DNA of 14,156 nt from Acidobacteriota bacterium (GCA_017991275.1 JAGNMH010000052.1:1-14156); one strand, 5' to 3'; positions 6,916-14,021 are shown, counted from the first letter of the stretch. Program-made: numbers and translations. The notes: a model not told the origin generated them from the letters alone.

Positions 6916-7101
6916 ATGATTACAAAACTGAAAAATTTCCTCGAAGACGAAAGCGGCCAGGACGTGGTCGAATACTCACTTCTAATTGTGTTGATCGGAA
7001 CCGTAGCTTTAATCTACCTGACTGGTTTGGGATTGAACATCTCCACCCTGTTGCAAAACATCGGAGCTAAACTTGAACTGGTAGCGGATACGACAAACTG
7101 A
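6916..7101 (+). CDS. Flp-type (class IVb) prepilin
   Basis: This 61-residue protein is a small Flp/Fap-type pilin precursor. The leader MITKLKNFLEDESG (14 residues) ends in the prepilin-peptidase Gly. The mature protein begins QDVVEYSLL, with Glu at +5 and Tyr at +6 as in the Flp signature. A hydrophobic helix (about 19-37, YSLLIVLIGTVALIYLTGLG) anchors it before assembly, and the short tail fits this class. Flp pilins are processed by a TadV/CpaA-type peptidase and built into adhesive fibres by the Tad secretion ATPase system. The ATG at 6916 is preferred over in-frame starts from 6853 because AAGGA precedes it by about 8 nt and it gives a normal leader length. No tad/cpa genes lie in the window, so the pilin is separated from its assembly machinery or is used differently. 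Confidence 0.85.
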   Translation: MITKLKNFLEDESGQDVVEYSLLIVLIGTVALIYLTGLGLNISTLLQNIGAKLELVADTTN

Positions 7102-7259
7102 TAGTTCACAAAGTAATTCGTGCCCCTATTTCCTTAGCCTTCCCGACAGACTCCTGAATTCAACCTCAGCAATTGCAGCGTTGAAAGTTTTCGCCTTCGC
7201 TATTACAGTTGCGCCGCTTTACTCATCTCTAAAACTAATATCCACAAAATAGAACTCTT

Positions 7260-8273
7260 ATGGCACACAAAGTTACTCTAATACCTGGCGACGGGATCGG
7301 TTCGGAAATCACTGCGGCAGTTGTTCGCATCATCGAAGCCACAGGCGTCGAAATGGAATGGGAAAGTTACATTGCCGGAGCCGAAGCTCTTTCGCGTTTT
7401 GGCGACCCGCTGCCGGAACCCGTTCTGGATTCAATCAGACGAAACAAAGTTGCGTTGAAAGGGCCTTTGACGACTCCGGTTGGAACTGGCTTTGCCAGTG
7501 TCAACGTGCGGCTGAGAAAGACACTGGACCTTTACGCCAATTTACGTCCGGTCAGAAATTTGCCTGGATTGGTTACGCCATTTGGCGATCTGGATATGAT
7601 CGTGGTTCGTGAAAACACTGAAGACCTTTATTCCGGCCTTGAGCACATTGTCGTTCCAGGTGTAGTTGAAAGCATCAAAATCATCACTGAAAAAGCGTCA
7701 ACGCGCATAGCCCGCTTTGCATTCGAGTACGCCCGCCGCGAAGGCCGCAAAAAAGTCACGGCCATTCACAAAGCCAACATCATGAAGCTTTCCGACGGAT
7801 TGTTTCTGGACTGTTTTCGCAAAGTCGCAGTTGAGTTCCCTGAGATTGAAGCCGACGACAAGATTGTTGATAACACCTGTATGCAGTTGGTGATGAAGCC
7901 TCAGCAATTTGACATACTGCTGCTGGAAAATCTGTATGGAGACATTGTTTCGGATTTGGCGGCCGGATTGGTTGGCGGACTTGGGATTTGCCCCGGAGCG
8001 AACATTGGCGAACTCGGTTCTGTCTTTGAAGCCGTTCACGGCAGCGCGCCGGACATTGCGGGAAAGAATCTGGCCAACCCAACTGCTTTGCTGCAAACCG
8101 GCGTAATGATGCTTCGCCACTTGGGCGAACGCTCAGCCGCCGATTTGATTTCACGAGCAATGATCCACACGCTTTCGGAAAAGAAAATCAGAACGCGGGA
8201 TTTGGGCGGCACGGCCAGCACAACTGAATATACGGAAGCGATTGTCGGTACGATGAAAGAATTGTCAGCTTGA
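7260..8273 (+). CDS. icd: NAD-dependent isocitrate dehydrogenase (isocitrate/isopropylmalate dehydrogenase family)
   Basis: This 337-residue beta-decarboxylating dehydrogenase most likely oxidises isocitrate to 2-oxoglutarate in the TCA cycle. Substrate and metal residues are in place: S80, N82 and R86 (TGFASVNVRLRK), R96 (LRPVRN), R117 and Y124 (VVRENTEDLYSG), K171 (IHKANIMK), D204, and D228/D232 (YGDIVSD). Cofactor choice is read from VHGSAPDIAGK (259-269). D265 takes the place of the Lys that binds the NADP phosphate in E. coli Icd, so NAD is expected. The short length and SVNVRLRK/ENTEDLYSG wording resemble the mitochondrial IDH3 alpha type. Homoisocitrate or isopropylmalate dehydrogenase is less likely. 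No good ribosome-binding site precedes the ATG, and 158 bp separate it from the pilin gene. It ends at a strong terminator. Confidence 0.85.
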   Translation: MAHKVTLIPGDGIGSEITAAVVRIIEATGVEMEWESYIAGAEALSRFGDPLPEPVLDSIRRNKVALKGPLTTPVGTGFASVNVRLRKTLDLYANLRPVRNLPGLVTPFGDLDMIVVRENTEDLYSGLEHIVVPGVVESIKIITEKASTRIARFAFEYARREGRKKVTAIHKANIMKLSDGLFLDCFRKVAVEFPEIEADDKIVDNTCMQLVMKPQQFDILLLENLYGDIVSDLAAGLVGGLGICPGANIGELGSVFEAVHGSAPDIAGKNLANPTALLQTGVMMLRHLGERSAADLISRAMIHTLSEKKIRTRDLGGTASTTEYTEAIVGTMKELSA

Positions 8274-8296
8274 CGATTGATTGGCTGATTTAATTC

Positions 8297-8340
8297 AAAA
8301 AAGCGGATGCTGAGTTTTCGGCATCCGCTTTTTTATTTGC
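8297..8340. terminator. Bidirectional intrinsic terminator between icd and mltG
   Basis: A perfect 14-bp stem (8297-8310 with 8321-8334; arm AAAAAAGCGGATGC) surrounds a 10-nt loop. The arms start with six A and end with six T, so each strand has its own U-tract. It starts 24 bp after the icd stop. On the other side the mltG stop codon (8333-8335) overlaps the last bases of the stem, so one structure ends two convergent genes. Confidence 0.92.
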
Positions 8341-9403
8341 TGCCGTTCCGCTCAGCCTGCCGCAACAACCTGACAGCGTTTTCGTGATCAGATGATCTGG
8401 CAGAAAACTTGTGAGAGCCATCGTTCTTTGTGGCGTCCACCACGAAGTACAGGTAATCGGTGTCAGCCGGATTCAGCGCCGCCTGAATCGAACGCCGCCC
8501 AGCCGAGGCAATCGGTCCAGGAGGCAGCCCGGCGCGTTTGTAAGTGTTGTAAGCCGAGTCACGATCAAGATCGCTTTGATAAATCTTCCCGCGATACTTG
8601 CCATCTATTAGCGCGGCATAAATCACAGTTGGGTCGCAAGCCAGCGGCACTCCCATCTTCAACCGCCGGTGAAAAACCGAAGAGATCAGTTCACGATCAA
8701 CATCAACTTTGGCCTCTTTTTCAATCAGCGAAGCCATAGCCATAACCTGCCGAGTTGTCATACCAAGTTCAGCGGCGCGTTGTTGCAGCTCCGGTGTGTA
8801 AACCTGTCGAAAGCGTTTGACCATATTTTCAATCAACTGTTCGCGAGTGACACTGGTCAGGTATTCGTAAGTGTCTGGGAAAAGATAACCTTCCAGAGTA
8901 GTTGCTTGAGGATCGAGATCGGAAATTAGCGAAACATCCTTCATCAAAGCCAACACGCTTTCCGGTTTCATCGCGGGCTGTTTCAAGCCTTGCAACCCTG
9001 CCAACACGCGAGCTATGTCCCATTGATTGAAGCCTTCGGGAATTGTGAACTGCCGCGTAGCGACTTCGCCGCGAACCAGTTGATTGATTACCTGAATCGG
9101 GGAAATCGGCGATTTGAAACGATAATCGCCCGCTTTTAGATTCGCTCCAGGTTCGACCAATCGCAGCCACAATTTCACAGGCAGCGGATTTGGCAGTACC
9201 CCTTCGGTTTGCAAACGCGCGATGATGACGGAACTGCCAGTGCCGGGTTCGATGGTGATGGTTTTTTGAGTGACGTTGTGGCTGACCGCATTATGCATCT
9301 CGGCGCTTAGCCAAAACCATCCGACTGCGACAACTGCGATTGCCAATACAACGACGGCAACAAAGAGCCTGTAAGATTTTTTTCTTCCGGTTTTTTTTTT
9401 CAT
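8333..9403 (-). CDS. mltG: Endolytic murein transglycosylase MltG
   Basis: MltG (YceG family) cuts nascent glycan strands inside the chain and is thought to set glycan length during peptidoglycan synthesis. This 356-residue protein has a basic cytoplasmic N-terminus, one membrane anchor (about 12-32), a LysM-like region (about 47-115), and the catalytic domain beyond about 165. Signature stretches are LEGYLFPDTYEY (170-181), ASLIEKEA with the catalytic Glu228, CDPTVIYAA (256-264), and YNTYKRAGLPPGPIASAG (285-302). The ATG at 9403 directly abuts the ruvX stop (TAAATG) and lacks a clear ribosome-binding site, so it probably depends on coupling to ruvX. Codons 2-4 and the next base form a run of ten A, followed shortly by seven more A. 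The stop lies in the shared terminator. Length is normal for the family. Confidence 0.94.
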   Translation of the reverse strand: MKKKTGRKKSYRLFVAVVVLAIAVVAVGWFWLSAEMHNAVSHNVTQKTITIEPGTGSSVIIARLQTEGVLPNPLPVKLWLRLVEPGANLKAGDYRFKSPISPIQVINQLVRGEVATRQFTIPEGFNQWDIARVLAGLQGLKQPAMKPESVLALMKDVSLISDLDPQATTLEGYLFPDTYEYLTSVTREQLIENMVKRFRQVYTPELQQRAAELGMTTRQVMAMASLIEKEAKVDVDRELISSVFHRRLKMGVPLACDPTVIYAALIDGKYRGKIYQSDLDRDSAYNTYKRAGLPPGPIASAGRRSIQAALNPADTDYLYFVVDATKNDGSHKFSARSSDHENAVRLLRQAERNGSK

Positions 9404-9862
9404 TTACGGTTTACTGAAAAGCGAGGGGGATGGAGATTCGATATTTTTGCGGCTTGCCAACCCGTCCAGATAATCCTGCAAAATCAGCACTGCCGCGTAT
9501 TCATCAGATTTGGCTTTTCGTTCTTTCAGGCTGACGCCCATTTCGCGCAGAATCTGATCCGCTTCAAAAGACGTCAGCCTTTCGTCAATTGTCACAACCG
9601 GAATTGAAATATGTGGCTGCAAGTCGGCAATAAATTTATCCACGTTTGCCACCGCCTGACCTCGCGAACCGTCCATGTTCAGCGGCAAGCCAACAACCAG
9701 AGTTTCGGCTTCGTATTCTTCAGCCAATTTGCCTATGCGTTCGGCTGCCTGATTCAATTCAGGGTAACGAATTGTAGTCAAAGGGCGAACAGTCAATTGC
9801 AACTCGTCGCAAATCGCCAAGCCGATTGATTTAGTCCCATAATCAACTGAGATCACTCGCAT
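9404..9862 (-). CDS. ruvX: Putative pre-16S rRNA nuclease RuvX (YqgF family)
   Basis: This 152-residue RNase H-fold protein belongs to the YqgF/RuvX family, linked to 5'-end maturation of 16S rRNA. Motifs are VDYGTKSIGLA (6-16, catalytic D7), VVGLPLNMDGS (56-66), TIDERLTSFEA (91-101, acidic D93/E94) and KSDEYAAVLILQDYL (118-132, D120). The start at 9862 is chosen because the family begins with M(R/K)-hydrophobic-DYG. An AAAGGG lies about 8 nt upstream, and the ATG overlaps the preceding stop in a TGATG arrangement. An upstream in-frame start would only add nine residues inside the neighbouring gene. It sits between the ATP-grasp-like gene and mltG. A ruvX-mltG pairing is common in bacteria. 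The C-terminal tail after residue 136 (SRKNIESPSPSLFS) looks disordered. Confidence 0.93.
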   Translation of the reverse strand: MRVISVDYGTKSIGLAICDELQLTVRPLTTIRYPELNQAAERIGKLAEEYEAETLVVGLPLNMDGSRGQAVANVDKFIADLQPHISIPVVTIDERLTSFEADQILREMGVSLKERKAKSDEYAAVLILQDYLDGLASRKNIESPSPSLFSKP

Positions 9863-11058
9863 CAGCCCAACCCTTTGAAGAAAGCACACGACGAGCCGAC
9901 CCAGCTTTTATTTTTGTTGAAATCCACGCCCATCATCGCGCCTTTGCTCAATCGAGTCAGCAGGTTTACGGCTATAGGTTCGGGAGCGTCTACCGGCCAA
10001 ACGAACATCACACGGACTTCGACCTTGCTCGGTTCGTCTGGCGTTTCAATCACCGACGCGTAAGTAACTTTTTCCTGCAACAAAAAATCCCCGCGATCAA
10101 TTGCCGGAACGGCTTCCAAATCTTCTGCCGTAACGCTGACTTTGACTCCGCTGCCGGCAAAGGAAAACAGAGGCTTGAGCACGAAATTCTCCAGGTCTTC
10201 AGGAACACTTTCCAGTTGATCCAGAAACCAGGCGCGAGGCACTGTCCGATGCTTCAGATACGGCAGCGAAAACTTGCTCATTCGAAAATACCAGTTAGGG
10301 TGGCCGACCCATTCAACGTCCAGGTCATCTCGGAAATCGAATTTCGCTTTGACACCTTTTCGTACGAACTCATCAATAATAACTCGGTTGTAAATTCGAC
10401 GGATTTCAACCTCGCTCCCTTGACTGAGGTAAAACAACTTGCTGCCTCGTTTGATAACTTCGGAAACATCCACGAATGGAATACCAAACAACTTTTCAGT
10501 CGCCTGGAAATCGGGCAAGGTCTTTTGCTGGAGCGGGTCAATTTCCATCAGCACAACTTGCTCAGGCAAGTGGCCATTCAGAAAAACTCGGCGGAGCAAT
10601 TCCAAATAATCTTCATCGGTTAAACCGTTTGGCAGGTAATCCAGCTTTTCCAAATCGTAAAATCGCCTATATTCGTGGGCCAGCAAAAGTTGAAAAGAAT
10701 AAAGCGAGGCGCAGCCTTGTAACTCGATAAGCTTAGGGGTCAGTTGTCCATCGGCTTCACGCGTGATGGCGAAATCAACCTGTATGAATTGAGGGTGGGC
10801 GCCTTCGTTCTGAGTATTGAATTCAGGCGGGATGGCGCGCACAGAAGCGGCCAGATAATCAGGCGCGCATAACTGATCAATCAATTCTTTGCCCGCTTGC
10901 TGCATCTCTAACATCAACTTATTTGGCAAGAAGACAGGGGTTTCACACGGACGGAATTCAATTTTCGCGCCTACCGCCTGATCCAGCGATTGCAAAAAGC
11001 TCAGGTATTTTTGTTTGGTGAAACTCGCGTTGAATTTTCGGCGCAGATCGGGAATCAC
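9862..11058 (-). CDS. ATP-grasp-like protein of unknown function
   Basis: This 398-residue protein is not one I can name. Several pieces suggest an ATP-grasp ligase fold of the kind seen in glutathionylspermidine-synthase-like proteins. These are PKLIELQGCASLYSFQ (108-123), RRIYNRVIIDEF (220-231), FVLKPLFSFAGSGVKV (292-307, a candidate nucleotide-binding Lys and Gly-rich loop), FLLQEKV (325-331), VEVRVMFVW (346-354) and LLTRLSKGAMMGVDFNKN (366-383, candidate metal ligands). There is no signal peptide or membrane segment. Such enzymes join a carboxylate to an amine using ATP, but no substrate can be inferred. The start is GTG 11058, with GGAG 5 nt upstream. The frame stays open further up, without an ATG. 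The stop overlaps the ruvX ATG by one base, so it is co-translated with ruvX and mltG. lysR lies 105 bp upstream on the same strand. Confidence 0.7.
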   Translation of the reverse strand: MIPDLRRKFNASFTKQKYLSFLQSLDQAVGAKIEFRPCETPVFLPNKLMLEMQQAGKELIDQLCAPDYLAASVRAIPPEFNTQNEGAHPQFIQVDFAITREADGQLTPKLIELQGCASLYSFQLLLAHEYRRFYDLEKLDYLPNGLTDEDYLELLRRVFLNGHLPEQVVLMEIDPLQQKTLPDFQATEKLFGIPFVDVSEVIKRGSKLFYLSQGSEVEIRRIYNRVIIDEFVRKGVKAKFDFRDDLDVEWVGHPNWYFRMSKFSLPYLKHRTVPRAWFLDQLESVPEDLENFVLKPLFSFAGSGVKVSVTAEDLEAVPAIDRGDFLLQEKVTYASVIETPDEPSKVEVRVMFVWPVDAPEPIAVNLLTRLSKGAMMGVDFNKNKSWVGSSCAFFKGLG

Positions 11059-11163
11059 AAATTCTCCAAATTGGTATGCCTGCGCTTTCGCAGCCAGGCT
11101 TGGTGAATAAACAGTGGCGCAGATGATAGACGTTGACCGCTGAAGCGTCTAGTGAAGATGTGT

Positions 11164-12093
11164 TTAGGAAGTCTCAGTTTGTTTTCCGCCGCCCGCCATA
11201 TCCTGAATCTTCGCTTTATTTCGTAAAATGTAGGCGATGAACGCACGTGTCGGCGAAGGCTGGAAACGCCCTAGCGATACCAATGCGACCGATCTTCGTA
11301 AACGATGGCCGGTAATTTGAAGCTGGGCCAGCTTGCCCATTCTAACTTCGTCACGCACTGACCACGGGGGTAACAGAGATATTCCAAGCCCGCGTTCGAC
11401 CATTCTTTTGATGAAAAACGTGTCGTTCGATTCCAGAGCCAGATCAGGACGCACGTTTATTTCATCGAAAAACTGGTCTGTCGAGCGGCGGATCGAAGCT
11501 CCGCGCTCGAATAAAATCAGCTTCTCTTTTTCAATCTCTTGCACCGACGCCGCGCGCTTTTTTGCCAGTGCGTGCTCTTTGCTGACAACCAGCATCAATT
11601 CATCCTCAAACAGCTTAGTGACCTGCAGGTTGGGTGAGTAAACCGCCAGCGATGCGAAGCCGACATCAGCGGCTCCGTTCAAAATATCAGCGACTGTGTG
11701 TTCAGTGCTAACGGTTGTTCGGAATGAAAGGTCAACTCCGGGATGAGAATCCATGAAAGATTCAAACAGTGGCACGAACAAATGCACAAAAGCCTGAGTC
11801 GCCGCCGCCACACGGACCCGTCCGACGGGCGTTCCTTCGCGGCCGGAAACGCTTTCGCGCAAAGCTTCGGCATCGTCCAAAATTCGCCCAACATATTCGA
11901 GCGCAATCTTTCCCGCTTGAGAAAGTTTCACGCCGCGTTTGGCACGAATGAAAAGCGGTTCGCCCAACTCTTCCTCCAGCGCCTTGATTTGATGGCTGAC
12001 TGCCGACTGGGTCAAATGCAATCGCTCAGCCGCACGAGTGAAGTTCAGTGCCTCCGCTACTGCGCGAAAAGTCCTAAGCTGTGTCATTTCCAT
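11164..12093 (-). CDS. LysR-family transcriptional regulator
   Basis: This 309-residue regulator has the LysR plan. A winged helix-turn-helix lies at the N-terminus (residues about 3-60: LRTFRAVAEALNFTRAAERL, then LTQSAVSHQIKALEEELG). A linker helix follows to about 90, then the periplasmic-binding-protein-like effector domain (about 92-295). The C-terminal extension AGGGKQTETS looks disordered. The co-inducer is not predictable from sequence. ATG 12093 has AAGGA 8 nt upstream; ATG 12087 would remove only two residues. The usual divergent target gene is absent. Instead a 560-bp gene-poor stretch lies upstream. Downstream on the same strand is the ATP-grasp-ruvX-mltG group, which it might share a transcript with, though 105 bp separate them. 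Autoregulation through an upstream dyad is a normal expectation for this family. Confidence 0.9.
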   Translation of the reverse strand: MEMTQLRTFRAVAEALNFTRAAERLHLTQSAVSHQIKALEEELGEPLFIRAKRGVKLSQAGKIALEYVGRILDDAEALRESVSGREGTPVGRVRVAAATQAFVHLFVPLFESFMDSHPGVDLSFRTTVSTEHTVADILNGAADVGFASLAVYSPNLQVTKLFEDELMLVVSKEHALAKKRAASVQEIEKEKLILFERGASIRRSTDQFFDEINVRPDLALESNDTFFIKRMVERGLGISLLPPWSVRDEVRMGKLAQLQITGHRLRRSVALVSLGRFQPSPTRAFIAYILRNKAKIQDMAGGGKQTETS

Positions 12094-12653
12094 AAACTGT
12101 TTCCTTTCAAAACCTTAATTTTGCGTCATTAGGATAATTGATTATGTAGATTACAACAATGAGTTGGACAGATGACAGAGTCGAGATAATAATCCGCCTG
12201 CTTTTGCATTGTTTGATTTCAAACACCGGATGTTTTTAGTTAATGCAGAAGCCGCAGGAGAAGGAGGGATGTGCTGATTCATTCAATTCACTTGAGCGGC
12301 AACAGTCCCCATAAAATTCGGACAAACGAATTGAACTAAAAAGGGCTTGCTGGGATTGATATTTCGTTGTCCGAATTTGCGGATTGGCACTATGCCAAAT
12401 TGTAATTATTGACGAAATCAAAATATAGAACTTTGCCGCTCAACGCCTTAAAGGTATCGGGCTGATTTGCCGAAATGGCAAAATGGGTTGTTTGCGCAAA
12501 CCGACTATTCGTAAACGTCTTCGTCGGACTTGCAGCGACGGCGGCAAGCCAGGTGCTTAATGTCTGAGTGATTGGCACAAAGACGCTTGTTTCATTATCT
12601 CTCTGCTATGGTGCTCTTATAGGCTGCGGTCTTCGGATCGCAGCCTTTCTTTT
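12094..12653. other. Gene-poor region between lysR and the phosphohexomutase gene
   Basis: These 560 bp carry no gene of ordinary size. On the plus strand there is a 26-codon open frame at 12159. Between 12314 and 12501 there are several inverted repeats: AAATTCGGACAA at 12314-12325 against 12367-12378; TTGGCA-cta-TGCCAA at 12384-12398; TTTGCC/GGCAAA at 12466-12482; and the palindrome GTTTGCGCAAAC at 12490-12501. A minus-strand open stretch (about 12390-12605) has protein-like codon use but no good start. The region ends in a plus-strand terminator. It may hold a small RNA, a remnant gene or both. Confidence 0.45.
12143..12155. promoter_or_regulatory. Candidate LysR-type operator
   Basis: TGTA-gat-TACA (12145-12155) is a short perfect dyad inside a T-N11-A frame (T12143 to A12155), the loose consensus of LysR-type binding sites. 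It lies about 50 bp upstream of the lysR start, where an autoregulatory site is expected. The motif is short and common by chance in AT-rich DNA, so this is a suggestion only. Confidence 0.3.
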
Positions 12654-12656
12654 TTA
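12622..12656 (+). terminator. UUCG-loop intrinsic terminator on the plus strand
   Basis: GGCTGCGGTC (12622-12631) pairs over all 10 positions, with one G-U, with GATCGCAGCC (12636-12645) around the very stable C(UUCG)G tetraloop. The tract TTTCTTTTTT follows at once. Read on the minus strand, the sequence after the stem is TATAAGAG, so it would be weak for the phosphohexomutase gene that ends at 12654. The orientation therefore implies a plus-strand transcript ending here, yet no plus-strand gene is visible upstream. Confidence 0.85.
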
Positions 12657-14012
12657 TTTCTTCAGCAACTTTTCTACCTTATCAAAAACCTGATCCAGAA
12701 TTTCACGCGCGCGAGCTTCGCTTGTGGCTTCGGCAATCAGGCGAATGATCGGCTCTGTGTTTGAACCGCGCACATGCAACCAACCGTCGGCAAAGCTGAC
12801 TTTTACTCCATCCCTCAAATCCAGTTGCTCGCCGGAATAATCACAGCGAACCAGTTTCAATGCTTCGCTGATTTTGTCCGAAGGGCAATACAGTTTTTCT
12901 TTGATCATCGTGTAACGCGGCAGGTCCCCAACCAGATCAGCAATTGAGCGCCCGGTTTCAGCCAGCAGATGTAGTATCAAGGCCATTCCGACATGACTGT
13001 CGCGGCAAAAATTGATTCGAGGGTAAATCACTCCTCCATTGCCTTCGCCTCCGATCACAGCGCCGACTGACTGCATCAGTTCAGTGACGTTTGCTTCACC
13101 GATTTTCGAGCGATGCAGCGCACAGTCGAACTTTTTAGCCAGATCGTTCATGGCCGAAGTCGTCGAAAGATTTGCGACTAAAGCCCCCGGCGTTTTGCTA
13201 ATCACAAATCTTGAAGCCAAAACCAAAGTGTTCTCTTCTCCGATTGGCTCGCCGCGCTCGTTCACCACAGCCAATCGGTCGGCGTCCATGTCTTGAGCGA
13301 ATCCGACATCGGCTCCGCTGTCTTTCACCAATTGACAAAGCTTGCCCAGATTTTCAGCAATCGGTTCGGCTCCGCGCGGGAACGAACCATTTGGAGTTGT
13401 GTTGACCGTCACGATTTCAGCACCCATTGCTTCCAACAGTCGCGGCGCAATGATCGAACCGGCTCCGTTGCATGAATCCAGCGCGACTTTCAGCTTTCGT
13501 TTTGAAGGCAGAACTCCGACAGCGTCAATGATTGCTTTGATGTGAGCGTCCAAGCCGCTGGCAAACAACTCAACGCTTCGCATTTCGCTGCCGCTGACTT
13601 TGGTGTAATCGCCCTGATGGTAAATATCCAGCATTTCTCGCGCCTGTCCGGGGCTTAAAAATAAACCTTCAGCATTGACGAACTTCAACGCGTTCCATTC
13701 GGCGGGATTGTGGCTGGCGGTGATGGCTATGCCGCCTGAAGCTTTGCGCTGGCGAACGATTAACTGCACGGTCGGAACCGGACACACGCCCAGATCAATG
13801 ACTCGGCAGCCGCTGGAAAGCAGTCCGGCGATCACCGCTTGGCGAACCATTTCGCCCGAAGTTCGCGGGTCACGTCCGATGACAATTGTTCCCGAACCAA
13901 CATAAGTGCCAAACGCCTGGGCAAAGCGCGTCAACAAGCTTGGCGTCAACGAATCGCCGACAACGCCTCGAACGCCGGATATACTAATTTTTAGTGATGG
14001 AATTGCTCGCAT
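12654..14012 (-). CDS. glmM: Phosphoglucosamine mutase / phosphomannomutase family protein
   Basis: This 452-residue alpha-D-phosphohexomutase moves phosphate between C6 and C1 of a sugar. In order along the chain are SGVRGVVGD (12-20), the catalytic serine loop TASHNPAEWNALKF (98-111, phospho-Ser100), the metal loop DMDADRL (241-247), the sugar loop GGEGNGGVIYP (321-331), and the phosphate loop VRGSNTEPIIRLIAE (414-428). GGEGNGG resembles the archaeal-type glucosamine/mannose enzymes more than E. coli GlmM. The product is therefore likely glucosamine-1-phosphate for cell-wall UDP-GlcNAc, but glucose or mannose phosphate is possible and the symbol is tentative. ATG 14012 has only a weak upstream ribosome-binding site and follows the stop of a second, paralogous mutase by 9 bp, so the two are probably co-transcribed. 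Confidence 0.88.
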   Translation of the reverse strand: MRAIPSLKISISGVRGVVGDSLTPSLLTRFAQAFGTYVGSGTIVIGRDPRTSGEMVRQAVIAGLLSSGCRVIDLGVCPVPTVQLIVRQRKASGGIAITASHNPAEWNALKFVNAEGLFLSPGQAREMLDIYHQGDYTKVSGSEMRSVELFASGLDAHIKAIIDAVGVLPSKRKLKVALDSCNGAGSIIAPRLLEAMGAEIVTVNTTPNGSFPRGAEPIAENLGKLCQLVKDSGADVGFAQDMDADRLAVVNERGEPIGEENTLVLASRFVISKTPGALVANLSTTSAMNDLAKKFDCALHRSKIGEANVTELMQSVGAVIGGEGNGGVIYPRINFCRDSHVGMALILHLLAETGRSIADLVGDLPRYTMIKEKLYCPSDKISEALKLVRCDYSGEQLDLRDGVKVSFADGWLHVRGSNTEPIIRLIAEATSEARAREILDQVFDKVEKLLKK

Positions 14013-14021
14013 AAACTTTTG

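Noticed and set aside
11070..11160. Stem-loops between lysR and the ATP-grasp gene as a terminator
   Set aside because: AGACG/CGTCT and GCCTG/CAGGC pairings exist but are short and have no following U-tract on the minus strand, so no terminator is called.
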